Below are positions 1 to 8,570 of a stretch of 64,000 bases of DNA, piece by piece (the stretch's first letter is position 1; every line of letters begins with the position of its first letter). Source of the DNA: CAYXST01 sp964472495 (GTDB lineage Bacteria > Patescibacteriota > Minisyncoccia > Portnoybacterales > UBA2143); the NCBI GenBank assembly GCA_964472495.1, contig CAYYLD010000001.1:1-64000 (forward strand). The letters run 5' to 3'. The position numbers and the translations under genes are program-made. Below the pieces are notes generated by a model. The model was not told where the DNA came from and did no database searches. It saw only the letters and a program-made list of their open reading frames with translations.

Positions 1-56
1 CTATTCCTTATTATATAATATTTGGGGGGATTAGGGAGGAAGAGGTTATCCACAAT

Positions 57-884
57 TTAAAAGAAAAGGACCGACCACCAATTGGTCAAACATTGACTAA
101 AAAGAACGGTTAAAATAGTTGCTCCGGCTAAAAAAGGGCCAAAGGGAATTTGCGATTTGAGTCCCTTTTTACCTAAAACAACCAAGGTTAAGCCAACTAC
201 CGCTCCGCTAAGAAAAGCCAAAAACAAAGCCGAGAGGATATTGGGCCAGCCCAGAACTAGGCCCATCAAACTAGCTAATTTAACATCGCCTAAACCCATC
301 CATTTGCCTCTGGAAATAAGAACCAATGATAAAAAAAAGCCAGCCGCTAAGATAGCTGATAACAGATACGAGAAAAATAATTTATATCCTTCGACAAGCT
401 CAGAGAATGATGGTCCGACAAGTTGACCATATATACCGCCTGAGCGGAGCGAAGCGAAGTCGAAGGCAAAAGCTAATTGATAAAGAAGGGCTATACCAAT
501 GGCCGAATAGACGATTTTGTCAGGAATCAGATAATGTCTTAAATCATAGACAAAAATGATGATTAAAAAACAACTAATTATCAAATAGTAAAAAATTTGT
601 CCAATGGATAAATCTAAACTGAAGATTAATAAAAATAACAAACCAATAGCTAACTCAACTGAAGGATATTGATAACTTATTTTTTGATTGCAATAACGAC
701 ACCTGCCTTTTTGGAAAATAAAGCTTAATAAAGGGATTAAATCAAACCATTTCAGAAGAGTGCCGCATCGAGGGCAATGAGAGCGGCTCAAAAGAATTGA
801 CTCTTTAGTTTCTAGGCGGTAAATAACCACATTGAGAAAACTACCCACAGAGAGACCGAATAGGAAAATAAAGATAGGAAACAT
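57..884 (-). CDS. pilD: Type IV prepilin peptidase/N-methylase PilD
   Basis: Membrane aspartyl protease (family A24) that removes the prepilin leader and methylates the new N-terminus. Two CxxC pairs (C37/C40, C62/C65) form the zinc loop of the N-terminal part. The catalytic aspartates are D114 (FVYDLRHY) and D200 (GLGDVKLA). The 275 residues with several hydrophobic helices fit the family. It is the last gene of the minus-strand pil operon. Residues about 140-166, between two helices, are encoded by a nested palindrome (388-466), so this linker is probably an inserted repeat tolerated outside the active site. Function is well supported; the insert's effect is unknown. Confidence 0.93.
   Translation of the reverse strand: MFPIFIFLFGLSVGSFLNVVIYRLETKESILLSRSHCPRCGTLLKWFDLIPLLSFIFQKGRCRYCNQKISYQYPSVELAIGLLFLLIFSLDLSIGQIFYYLIISCFLIIIFVYDLRHYLIPDKIVYSAIGIALLYQLAFAFDFASLRSGGIYGQLVGPSFSELVEGYKLFFSYLLSAILAAGFFLSLVLISRGKWMGLGDVKLASLMGLVLGWPNILSALFLAFLSGAVVGLTLVVLGKKGLKSQIPFGPFLAGATILTVLFSQCLTNWWSVLFF
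388..466. repeat. Nested palindromic element inside pilD
   Basis: Outer arms CCTTCGAC/GTCGAAGG enclose a second pair GCTCAG/CTGAGC and an inner ATGGTC/GACCAT hairpin. The whole 79-nt structure lies in the pilD reading frame (about residues 140-166) without a stop. Arms of the CCTTCGACAAGCTCAG type are, from general knowledge, common dispersed repeats in environmental bacterial genomes. Confidence 0.75.
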
Positions 885-998
885 ATTTTTGTTGCTGTTT
901 TGCTGAAGTCAGACTTTAACAAAACAGCCTGGCAATCCCAAGCCTAGCAAGGAGATTGCTCTGCTAAGCTTTTCGACTGTCAGGCTGTTTAAGACTGA

Positions 999-1475
999 CT
1001 AAGGCTGAATACAATATTCCTGGCCAGTACAAGTACAACCTAAGGGCGTACCATCAACGTCATCATCCAAAGCTGGATTATTACTATCCTCTAAAGTGGC
1101 ATTAAGAACATAACTTTGGTTATCCGTGGCAACCCAATATTCATAGATATTAGACCCCGGATCACAAGGCACTGAAGCCATATAGTCTGTCTCTAAGGCA
1201 TTCTCCAAGGCGTTACTACCACCGCAAGGGGTCCATTGGTTACTGCCACTGCTGCCCGGGTAACCGGTGTCCGTATTATCATCGTAATACATCTCCAAGG
1301 CCAGAGCCACTTGCCGCATATCGCTGACCCGACGAACGTCGCGAGCTTTTTGTCGAGCTGTATTCAAGGAAACCAAGACAATGGTTGCTAAAATACCGAT
1401 AATGGCGATAACCACTAAAAGCTCAATTAGAGTAAAACCCTTTTCACCGCGGCGGTGACTGAAAAGCTGTAACAT
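999..1475 (-). CDS. Type IV pilin-like protein 1 (twin of the next pilin)
   Basis: Prepilin with a class III leader: a short basic N-terminus, then GFTLIELLVV (cleavage after G13, E5 of the mature protein present) and a long hydrophobic helix, followed by a small globular domain with two cysteines near the C-terminus (CTCTGQEYC). I start at the ATG at 1475 because AAGGAGG lies 6-8 bases upstream; a GTG three codons earlier sits inside that Shine-Dalgarno. The product is 158 aa, the same length as its neighbour at 1609-2085. The middle of the gene (1186-1316) is identical in DNA to that neighbour. It is probably a pilus or pseudopilus subunit; major or minor role cannot be told. Confidence 0.9.
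   Translation of the reverse strand: MLQLFSHRRGEKGFTLIELLVVIAIIGILATIVLVSLNTARQKARDVRRVSDMRQVALALEMYYDDNTDTGYPGSSGSNQWTPCGGSNALENALETDYMASVPCDPGSNIYEYWVATDNQSYVLNATLEDSNNPALDDDVDGTPLGCTCTGQEYCIQP
1186..1316. repeat. 131-bp identical segment, copy in pilin 1
   Basis: This stretch is base-for-base identical to 1805-1935 in the adjacent pilin gene and encodes the same region just after the N-terminal helix. Sequence on both sides has diverged, which is the pattern of gene conversion between tandem duplicates. Confidence 0.9.
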
Positions 1476-1608
1476 TTTTTTCACCTCCTTTCAATTTTTA
1501 ATATATTTCAATCTTTATTAACATTCGACCTTTATTTGCCCCGTAAAAGAATTTCTGACTAATCTGACACACAACTTAATCACTCGATACTTTTAATTTT
1601 ACTTATTA

Positions 1609-2085
1609 TCACATTTCTAAGCAGTAAGCTAAAATATCATCATCGCAATCGCAACCCAAAACATTATCGCCATCAACATCGTCATTTAAAGCTGGATTAT
1701 CGCTATTTTCCAAGGTCGCTTTCAAAACATAGCCATTTTTGTCTGAGGCAACCCAATACTCATAACTATTTGTCCCCGGATCGCAGGGGACTGAAGCGAT
1801 ATAATCTGTCTCTAAGGCATTCTCCAAGGCGTTACTACCACCGCAAGGGGTCCATTGGTTACTGCCACTGCTGCCCGGGTAACCGGTGTCCGTATTATCA
1901 TCGTAATACATCTCCAAGGCCAGAGCCACTTGCCGAAGATCAGCCAGTCGGCGGACATCTCGGGCCTTCAGTCGAGCATCATTCAAGGAAACCAAAACAA
2001 TGGTTGCTAAAATACCAATAATAGTCACGACCACCAAAAGTTCAATTAAAGTAAATCCCTCTTGTTTTTTATTAAAGAATAACAT
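1609..2085 (-). CDS. Type IV pilin-like protein 2 (twin of pilin 1)
   Basis: Prepilin with leader MLFFNKKQEG followed by FTLIELLVVV and a hydrophobic helix; the E5 position of the mature protein is conserved. The start at 2085 is chosen because AAAGGA precedes that ATG; an upstream ATG at 2118 would add an unusual extension. The length, 158 aa, equals that of pilin 1. The acidic C-terminal part carries DVDGD and CDCDDD stretches and differs from pilin 1, while a central 131 bp is identical. It lies between pilC and pilin 1 in the pil operon and is probably a structural or minor pilin. Confidence 0.9.
   Translation of the reverse strand: MLFFNKKQEGFTLIELLVVVTIIGILATIVLVSLNDARLKARDVRRLADLRQVALALEMYYDDNTDTGYPGSSGSNQWTPCGGSNALENALETDYIASVPCDPGTNSYEYWVASDKNGYVLKATLENSDNPALNDDVDGDNVLGCDCDDDILAYCLEM
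1805..1935. repeat. 131-bp identical segment, copy in pilin 2
   Basis: Identical to 1186-1316 (see pilin 1). The two copies are 619 bp apart in direct orientation. Confidence 0.9.
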
Positions 2086-2144
2086 TTTATTTCCTTTGAC
2101 CGAATGAATTATTAGCAATTTTACCGACCTTTGAAACCGGCTCT

Positions 2145-3350
2145 TTAGAATCCGCCGGCTAAATTATAGATGGGCATGAAGACCGAAAAGACCAAAACGG
2201 CTACCCCGATACCTAAAAAAATCAGCAAAACCGGTTCAATCAGCTGACTTAAATTATCAACGACATTGCTGACTTCCTTATTATAAAAAGTACTCAACTT
2301 CTCTAAAATAGTTTCCAATTTACCGGTCCGCTCGCCAGTTTTGACCATTTGAGAAAACAAGGGAGGAAATTCTTTGTGTTTTTCCAGAGAAGAGCTCATA
2401 CTTCGGCCGACCCTGACTTCGTCGCGAGCTTGCCAAATAATCTGTTGGAAAACCGTATTACCAATCACCTCGCCCGAGACGTTAAGAGCCTGAATAATAG
2501 AAACACCTCCTTTAATCAAAGCGCTTAAATTATCAGCCAAGCGGGCTAAATAAGTTTTTTGCAAAATTTTACCAAAAACCGGTATTCTTAACTTGGTTTT
2601 GTCCCAGACAGCTTTGCCGCGGTCTGTTTTTTTATATCGCCAAAAAAATACACCGGCCACAACCAATAGCAGGAAAATCGACCAGCCCCAACTTCTGACA
2701 AATTCGCTGGTGGCAATAACCAATCTAGTTGACCAAGGTAATTCCTGACCAGCTTCAGTCAGAATAGCCGTCAATTGAGGGATAACCATGACCAGGACTA
2801 AAACGCCAACCGAGAGAAAGGCGCCTAAAATAAAGATCGGGTAGGTCATCGCTCCTCGGACTTTGGAAATAAGGTAATACTCTTTTTCTAAATAATCAGC
2901 TAAATAGTTAAGACATTCTTGGAGTCGGCCGGCGATTTCACCCGATTTAATTAAATTTATTGAAAAGTTGGAAAAGACCTTAGGATAACTTGAAAGAGCT
3001 TTAGAAAAAGCAGCTCCTCCGTCAACGTCATTAGCTACTTCAAAAACAACTTCTTTAAAATAGGGATTTTCCATCCGTTGACTGAGCGTCTTTAAAGATT
3101 GAACTAGGGGAACGTCGGCCCCGACTAAAATAGACAATTCTCTGAAAAAGACAAAAACTTCTTTTCGTTTAACCCGTTCAAAGATTTTCAATCGCTTACT
3201 TAATAAAGAAACCTCTTCAATCGATTGAAGTTTAACCACAATAAGCCGGCGATTCTGTAATGTCTGCAGAGCGGCCTGACGACTAGATGCCTCAATGGTC
3301 CCTCGCTGGGTCTCGCCCTCGGGAGTCCGAGCCAAATAGTTAAATTTCAT
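2145..3350 (-). CDS. pilC: Type IV pilus inner-membrane platform protein PilC
   Basis: Polytopic inner-membrane protein of the GspF/PilC family (401 aa) that couples the PilB and PilT motors to pilus assembly. The two repeated cytoplasmic helical domains are visible: one begins near KEVFVFFRELSILVGADVPL, the other near ARLADNLSALIKGGVSI. Each is followed by hydrophobic segments near residues 170-195, 220-235 and 375-395. The N-terminal MKFNYLARTPEGE is the usual start of the family. It lies 35 bp downstream of pilT. Nothing is missing compared with the family. Confidence 0.95.
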   Translation of the reverse strand: MKFNYLARTPEGETQRGTIEASSRQAALQTLQNRRLIVVKLQSIEEVSLLSKRLKIFERVKRKEVFVFFRELSILVGADVPLVQSLKTLSQRMENPYFKEVVFEVANDVDGGAAFSKALSSYPKVFSNFSINLIKSGEIAGRLQECLNYLADYLEKEYYLISKVRGAMTYPIFILGAFLSVGVLVLVMVIPQLTAILTEAGQELPWSTRLVIATSEFVRSWGWSIFLLLVVAGVFFWRYKKTDRGKAVWDKTKLRIPVFGKILQKTYLARLADNLSALIKGGVSIIQALNVSGEVIGNTVFQQIIWQARDEVRVGRSMSSSLEKHKEFPPLFSQMVKTGERTGKLETILEKLSTFYNKEVSNVVDNLSQLIEPVLLIFLGIGVAVLVFSVFMPIYNLAGGF

Positions 3351-3385
3351 ATTGATAAATCAATTAAAAAAATAATTTGCTGGTC

Positions 3386-4465
3386 TTATTTCCCCTTCAA
3401 CAACATATTCAATTCGGAAACATTAGTGGAAAAAATCTTAGCCTGGTCTTCTGAAATTATTCCTTGTTCAACTAAGCTAGCTAAAGAACGGTTCAAGGAA
3501 ATCATTCCTTCCTCAGCGCTTGTTTCAATGACCATGTCTATCTGATGAGTTTTCCCTTCGCGAATCAGGTTTCTAATGGCTGAATTGGCAATCATCAACT
3601 CAACTGCGTTAATCAAACCGCCTTTCTGACAAGGGATCAAGCGGCGGGAAAGAATACCTAAAATAGTTGCCGCCAACTGCATCCGAATCTGGCTCTGTTG
3701 ATAAGGCGGGAAACTGTCAATAATCCGGTCAATGGTTTGAGAGGCCGTATTGGTATGTAAAGTAGCCAAAACTAAATGGCCAGTTTCAGCGGCCGTCACC
3801 GCACTGCTGATAGTTTCAGCATCGCGCATCTCACCAATCATAATTACATCCGGGTCCTGCCGAAAGGCCTCCCGCAAGCCGCGGTGAAAATCTTGAACAT
3901 CTTCACCGACTTCACGCTGGTCAATAATACACCTATCCTGCTCAAAGAGATATTCAATCGGATCCTCAATGGTAATGATATGGTCAAAACGATTATGGTT
4001 TATTTCATCAATAATAGCGGCTAAAGCAGTTGATTTTCCTTGACCAGATGGGCCAACGACTAAAAAGAATCCCTGAGCTACTTTGGCAAATTGATGACAA
4101 ATAGACGGCAAATTTAATTCCTCAATCGTCCTGATTTTAGTCGGAATGAGGCGCAAAGCGACACTAATCTGACCCAATTGATAGTAAATATTGATTCTAA
4201 AACGAGCCTTGTTTTTGTAAGAAAGGGATAAATCAATATCCTTCTGCCCAAGAAATTCTTCTTTACGCTCCTCAGAAAGTAAAGAAAAAGCTATTTCTTG
4301 TGTCTCTTGAGCAGTCAGCACTGGCTTTTTGTCTAAGGGAGTTAATTGACTATCAATCCGAATGACTGGCGGTAAACCCGGTGAAATATGAACATCAGTC
4401 GCTTCTTTCTCAATAGCTAATTCCAAAATTTCCTCAAGTTGTTTTTTATATTTTTGATTATCCAT
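3386..4465 (-). CDS. pilT: Twitching motility/retraction ATPase PilT
   Basis: Hexameric secretion-type ATPase that powers pilus retraction. The 359 aa carry a Walker A GPSGQGKST (residues 138-146, with Q in place of the common T), the Asp box around HIITIEDPIEY, Walker B DPDVIMIGEMRD and the His box near GHLVLATLHTN. It lacks the long N-terminal domain of PilB, which marks it as PilT. It sits between a stand-alone response regulator and pilC. Retraction would give this cell twitching or DNA-uptake capability; that role is inferred from family and context. Confidence 0.95.
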   Translation of the reverse strand: MDNQKYKKQLEEILELAIEKEATDVHISPGLPPVIRIDSQLTPLDKKPVLTAQETQEIAFSLLSEERKEEFLGQKDIDLSLSYKNKARFRINIYYQLGQISVALRLIPTKIRTIEELNLPSICHQFAKVAQGFFLVVGPSGQGKSTALAAIIDEINHNRFDHIITIEDPIEYLFEQDRCIIDQREVGEDVQDFHRGLREAFRQDPDVIMIGEMRDAETISSAVTAAETGHLVLATLHTNTASQTIDRIIDSFPPYQQSQIRMQLAATILGILSRRLIPCQKGGLINAVELMIANSAIRNLIREGKTHQIDMVIETSAEEGMISLNRSLASLVEQGIISEDQAKIFSTNVSELNMLLKGK

Positions 4466-4482
4466 TTTATCTACGGTTTCTT

Positions 4483-4848
4483 TTACTTCAAGATTTCTTT
4501 CACTTTAGCCACCACGGCCGTCGGGGTAAAATGAGCTTTAATAATATACTCATCGGCTCCCAAGGCCAAACCCTTTTCAACTTCTTCTTTTTGGCCAAGA
4601 TTAGTCAATAAAACAACTGGAATCTTGTTTAACTTAGCATCCTCTTTAACTGTTTTTAATATTTCGAAACCATCCATCTTAGGCAGGACAGTATCTAAAA
4701 GGATTAAATCGGGTTTAAATGTCTTAATTTTCTTGAGGCCTTGCTGACCATCAGCAGCTATCTCAACCTGGAAACCGCTCTGACTAAATTTGGTTGCATA
4801 CATTTCGTTAAGGAAAGGGTCATCTTCGATAATAAGAATTTTTTTCAT
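4483..4848 (-). CDS. Stand-alone CheY-like response regulator in the pil operon
   Basis: Single receiver domain (121 aa) without output domain. The acidic pocket (E8/D9/D10 in IIEDD), the phospho-acceptor D52 (LILLDTVLP), the conserved T of VVLLTNLG and the K of EYIIKA are all present. It lies between a pilin and pilT, so it probably tunes pilus motors in the manner of PilG/PilH, which is an inference. No kinase is encoded in the operon; the only histidine kinase in the window is in the island at 46.9 kb. Confidence 0.9.
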   Translation of the reverse strand: MKKILIIEDDPFLNEMYATKFSQSGFQVEIAADGQQGLKKIKTFKPDLILLDTVLPKMDGFEILKTVKEDAKLNKIPVVLLTNLGQKEEVEKGLALGADEYIIKAHFTPTAVVAKVKEILK

Positions 4849-4869
4849 AACTATCTATTTATTAGATTG

Positions 4870-5304
4870 TTAAGGGCTCGTACTATTCAACCCCTTGGAT
4901 TTGCCCTGGACAGAATCGGTCTCCAAATAATATTCAATTAAATAAGTACTTCCCTGACTGGAATAATAATAATATTTATAAGTAACCCCTTCCATGTCAT
5001 TATTAAGCGGGTCAACCGGTACTGACTGAATTAATCCTTCGCCAACTAAAACTGTTGACATATCATCGTCACCAGTAATATAGCCGTCATAAACCGGATA
5101 GAGCTGATGATTATTCTGATAGAGAGCCAAACTTTCCTGAATAGACTTAATATCACTAACCCGACGGGTATCACGGCTTTTAGCTTTAACGCCTCCAACG
5201 ACAAATAGAACCAATAAAGCCAAAAGGCCGACTATGGCTACCACGACTAGAAGTTCTATCAGGGTAAACCCTTCATTTTTTATTGCTATTTGTCTTTTGC
5301 TCAT
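4870..5304 (-). CDS. Type IV pilin-like protein 3
   Basis: Prepilin of 144 aa with leader MSKRQIAIKNEG and FTLIELLVVVAIVGLL, then a hydrophobic helix and a compact Tyr-rich domain (GVTYKYYYYSSQG) typical of small type II/IV pseudopilins. It lies just downstream of pilB and upstream of the response regulator. It shares the RDTRRVSDI motif after the helix with the twin pilins but otherwise differs, so it is a separate subunit, perhaps a minor pilin. Confidence 0.9.
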   Translation of the reverse strand: MSKRQIAIKNEGFTLIELLVVVAIVGLLALLVLFVVGGVKAKSRDTRRVSDIKSIQESLALYQNNHQLYPVYDGYITGDDDMSTVLVGEGLIQSVPVDPLNNDMEGVTYKYYYYSSQGSTYLIEYYLETDSVQGKSKGLNSTSP

Positions 5305-5321
5305 GATTTATTATTATTTTG

Positions 5322-6956
5322 TTATTCTTCAACCACCCTTAACATTTCTTCAAAAGAAATCAATCCTTGAATAACTTTGGCCACGCCATCCTGCTTCATA
5401 GTAATCATCCCCTGTCTTCTGGCTTCTTCTCTTATCTTTGTCTCGGTTAACTCCTTATTAATAATTACCTCTAATTGGGGAGTCATTTTCAACATTTCAT
5501 AGAGGGCGATCCGTCCCTTAGTTCCTTTACCGCCACAAAGTTTACAGCCAACCGGCCGATAAATTTTAAAAGGCTCTTTAAGGGGAAAATTTTTCTGCTG
5601 ATCCGGACTCAACTTAGATAACTCTTCTTTAATCATTTTAATCGCCCGTGGCGAAGCAGCAACTTCTTTCTTGCAATCGGGACAAAGCCGCCTAACTAAA
5701 CGCTGGGCGATAGCTAAATTTAAGGCAGCTGGCAACAAAAATGAGCCAATACCCATATCAACCAGGCGCGGCACTACGCCAATAGCATCATTGGTGTGCA
5801 AAGTAGAAAGAAGGATGTGGCCGGTTAAAGCCGCGTGAATAGCCAGATTAGCTGTCTCCTCGTCTCTAATTTCGCCAACCATGATAACATCTGGGTCTTG
5901 CCTGAGAACATGACGTAGGCCGGAAGCAAAACTATAATCTATCTCTGGTCTGACTTGTGACTGATTAATCCCTTGGATGTAATATTCAACCGGGTCTTCT
6001 AAACTGACAATGTTAACCCCTTCCTGGTTAAGCTCATTGAGAATGGCGTAAAGGGTAGTTGTCTTACCGGAACCAGTTGGCCCGGTAAGTAAAATCATGC
6101 CAAAAGGTCGTTTGATAGCCGCTTTGAGGGTCTCTAAATTATAACCTTGGACGCCTAGCTCAGGAAAGGTTCTCAAACCAATTGTCGGGTCAAGGACCCT
6201 CAAGACAACCTTTTCGCCGCCAACTGTCGGAAAAGTAGAAACCCGAAAATCAATTTTTTTACCACTAATAATGGTATGAAAACGGCCATCCTGGGGAACT
6301 CTCGTTTCATCAATCTTCAGATTGGAAAGTATTTTAATTCGAGAAACAACAGCTGCTTGAATCTCTTTAGGTAAAAATAGACTGGTATAGAGAACGCCGT
6401 CAACACGAAAGCGGATCTTTATTTTGTTCTCAACTGGTTCAATATGGACATCGGAGGCGCGACCTTCGGTAGCGTGCCTCAAAATAACAGCCACTATTTT
6501 AGTAATTGGCGCTTCGGCAACAATCTGTTTAGCTATCTCTTCTACCTTTCCTCTGAATGGACTGACTCTTTCTTCCGCCTCTAATTCTTTCTCCAATTCT
6601 TGGAGAGCCTTTTTGACCTCACCGCGGAGAGTACGATACTGCTTTAAGACATCCTTAAAACCGGCCAAACTAATAATAAAGATTTTCGTTTCCAAACCAC
6701 TCTGACGGGTAATAAATCTTAAAGCCTCTTTAGCTTTGAGGTCATCAGGATTGACCATACCTACTTCCAGAACATTTCCCTTTCTGTCCAAGGGGACAAA
6801 TTTGTAAAAAGCAGCTGCCTCTTCGGGAATCTCTTTGAGGATTTCAACCGGGATTTCTCGGCCAGCTAAATCAATGAAAGGAACTTTGAGAGCGGCCGAC
6901 TTGGCCTTAATTGATTCTATTTCTTCTTTTTGATTATTTTTTAAATTATCTGGCAT
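5322..6956 (-). CDS. pilB: Type IV pilus assembly ATPase PilB
   Basis: Extension ATPase (544 aa) of the GspE/PilB family. An N-terminal MshEN-like domain (about 1-110) is followed by the N2 domain with SDVHIEP (168-174), Walker A GPTGSGKTT (292-300), Walker B DPDVIMVGEIRD, the His box GHILLSTLHTND and the two CxxC zinc pairs (LCPDCKK and CKLCGGKG) characteristic of PilB. It lies 17 bp upstream of pilin 3 in the pil operon. It polymerises pilins at the inner membrane together with PilC. Confidence 0.96.
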   Translation of the reverse strand: MPDNLKNNQKEEIESIKAKSAALKVPFIDLAGREIPVEILKEIPEEAAAFYKFVPLDRKGNVLEVGMVNPDDLKAKEALRFITRQSGLETKIFIISLAGFKDVLKQYRTLRGEVKKALQELEKELEAEERVSPFRGKVEEIAKQIVAEAPITKIVAVILRHATEGRASDVHIEPVENKIKIRFRVDGVLYTSLFLPKEIQAAVVSRIKILSNLKIDETRVPQDGRFHTIISGKKIDFRVSTFPTVGGEKVVLRVLDPTIGLRTFPELGVQGYNLETLKAAIKRPFGMILLTGPTGSGKTTTLYAILNELNQEGVNIVSLEDPVEYYIQGINQSQVRPEIDYSFASGLRHVLRQDPDVIMVGEIRDEETANLAIHAALTGHILLSTLHTNDAIGVVPRLVDMGIGSFLLPAALNLAIAQRLVRRLCPDCKKEVAASPRAIKMIKEELSKLSPDQQKNFPLKEPFKIYRPVGCKLCGGKGTKGRIALYEMLKMTPQLEVIINKELTETKIREEARRQGMITMKQDGVAKVIQGLISFEEMLRVVEE

Positions 6957-7014
6957 ATCAATGAATGATAAACAGGCAATAGTAAATATTGTTTACTGCT
7001 CGGGTCCATTGACT

Positions 7015-7335
7015 TTAATAGGGTAAAAAAGGATTGGGCCGGCTCTTTTCTCCTATTTCAACAGGCCATTGGCCATAAGCTTTTAGAGCCTGGAATGTGG
7101 CCTCTTTCAAAAAACTAATATCAAAGTCAATTTTTTTAACTACATTCTCAAGGAAGATTTTTTGGCCGGGCTCAGTTGACGAGACAGGCGAAGGGGCGGG
7201 CGAAGGTTGCCAGAAACCAAAATACAAAATTAAGACGATAATCAAAGCAACAACAATTAAGATGGCAATCAAAAACTGTTGCCTTCTTTCCTGAGAAAAA
7301 TGGAGAGAATCCTTGGAAAATAGTTTAAAAGCCAT
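7015..7335 (-). CDS. Small membrane protein of the pil operon
   Basis: 106-aa protein with a basic cytoplasmic N-terminus, one transmembrane helix (about residues 22-44), a Pro/Ser-rich linker and a short extracytoplasmic tail ending in NPFLPY. I do not recognise the family. Its position directly after pilO matches where pilP lies in classical clusters, and an NPF-type end is seen in other pilus alignment proteins, but there is no PilP-like beta domain or lipobox, so PilP is only a positional guess. It probably contributes to the PilM-N-O inner-membrane complex. Confidence 0.7.
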   Translation of the reverse strand: MAFKLFSKDSLHFSQERRQQFLIAILIVVALIIVLILYFGFWQPSPAPSPVSSTEPGQKIFLENVVKKIDFDISFLKEATFQALKAYGQWPVEIGEKSRPNPFLPY

Positions 7336-7349
7336 AATTTGAAGATTGT

Positions 7350-7943
7350 TTATTTTTGATAATAGACACTGACACCTAAATCAAATTCAAAAATACCTGA
7401 AGGCAACAGAGAAAGGCCTTTTTGACCTTCTTTGCGTTGGATAGAAAAACTAATCGAATGGGTATCCATTGAACGAATATTATTTTCTAAGCCAGTTAAA
7501 TATCCTTTGAAAGCGTCATAAGAACCGCTTACCTTAACATTTAAAAATAAATTTGGAAAAGGCGGGCCTATTTTTTCGGTCTGACTCTGGGACGACTGAC
7601 CGCCAACAGTTTTTTGTTCTTCTGTCTGAGTAAAATTAACTGTCTCTAATAACAGGCCGTTAGCCGAAGCCAGATTTTCGAATTGAATCAATAAATAAGA
7701 GATATCTTCTTCTTTAGGTAAAGCTAAAGAAATTTTATCAGCTTCGTCTTTCAGATTCTGGTATTCCTGATTAAGCTCGGCCGTTTTGGCCAAAATTTCT
7801 TCAGTAGCCGTTATCTCTAATCCTTTCTGCTCAATCTCCTGATTTAAGGCTTTGATCGAAGACCAGAGCGGCTTAACAAAAACAAAAACCAAAATCAAGC
7901 TACCAACCAGACTGATTATGATAATAATATTTTTCTTAGTCAT
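7350..7943 (-). CDS. pilO: PilO-like pilus alignment protein
   Basis: 197-aa bitopic membrane protein: an N-terminal transmembrane helix (about 5-25), a coiled-coil stretch (about 28-75, ending near AEEILAKTAELNQEY-type heptads) and a C-terminal ferredoxin-like domain. This is the PilO architecture. It lies 33 bp after pilN and before the small membrane protein. PilO dimerises with PilN to align the pilus machine in the envelope. Sequence identity to classical PilO is low, so the call rests on architecture and order. Confidence 0.82.
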   Translation of the reverse strand: MTKKNIIIIISLVGSLILVFVFVKPLWSSIKALNQEIEQKGLEITATEEILAKTAELNQEYQNLKDEADKISLALPKEEDISYLLIQFENLASANGLLLETVNFTQTEEQKTVGGQSSQSQTEKIGPPFPNLFLNVKVSGSYDAFKGYLTGLENNIRSMDTHSISFSIQRKEGQKGLSLLPSGIFEFDLGVSVYYQK

Positions 7944-7976
7944 TTTATCTTTCGTTCGGATTTAGTCCGTTTTGAT

Positions 7977-8570
7977 TTAAGGACGTAAGAAATCAAGATT
8001 TATTTCTATGTTTAAAGTGGAGTTGACCCGGCCAGTCAAATCCAAACCGACTTCGGAGAGACCTATTTTTTCTATTCGCTCATCTTCCTCAAAGACAATC
8101 ATCTGTTTAGCTAAAGTAGTGTAATCAACCGCCTCGGCTTCTAAAGTGAGCTTGGCTTGTGGAAAATCGGTATCTAACCCAGTAAATTGGACTTGAGGCA
8201 GAGTCAGTTCTTCAAGCATTTCAAAAAGTTTAGAAGGATAAAGACGGTTTTTCAAAACTTTTTTTAAATCTTCAATACCATTTTTTAATTCCATAAAATC
8301 GGCCTCTAATTCCAAATTTCGCTGATTAGTCAACTCGGTCAACTGGTTTTCTAAATCGGCCTTTTCTTCAATCAAACTTTTTTGATAGCCCCAAAGACCA
8401 AAATAAGCCAAAACAACTAAAATTAAAAGAATAATGGCTAAAACTAACCAAAGATTGGTCCGAGAAACTAATCCGCCCAAAAGGTCTACCAAAGGTAATT
8501 TTTCTTCTTCGGTTACCTCCCGCCGCCGCTTATACTTTTCGGGCATTATTTTAATATCCATGTTCGTCAT
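7977..8570 (-). CDS. pilN: PilN-like pilus alignment protein
   Basis: 197-aa bitopic protein: a basic cytoplasmic N-terminus containing NMDIKIMPEKYKRR (the PilM-binding region has this kind of N-L-L/I-M-P motif), a transmembrane helix at about 40-62, a coiled coil and a small C-terminal domain. The ATG at 8570 overlaps the pilM stop as ATGA, which suggests translational coupling. A second ATG at 8561 lies at better distance from AGGAG and could be the true start. The partner is PilO. Confidence 0.82.
   Translation of the reverse strand: MTNMDIKIMPEKYKRRREVTEEEKLPLVDLLGGLVSRTNLWLVLAIILLILVVLAYFGLWGYQKSLIEEKADLENQLTELTNQRNLELEADFMELKNGIEDLKKVLKNRLYPSKLFEMLEELTLPQVQFTGLDTDFPQAKLTLEAEAVDYTTLAKQMIVFEEDERIEKIGLSEVGLDLTGRVNSTLNIEINLDFLRP

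Noticed and set aside
157..426. Open frame on the plus strand inside pilD
   Set aside because: Antisense to a well-supported gene, no ribosome signal and no family features.
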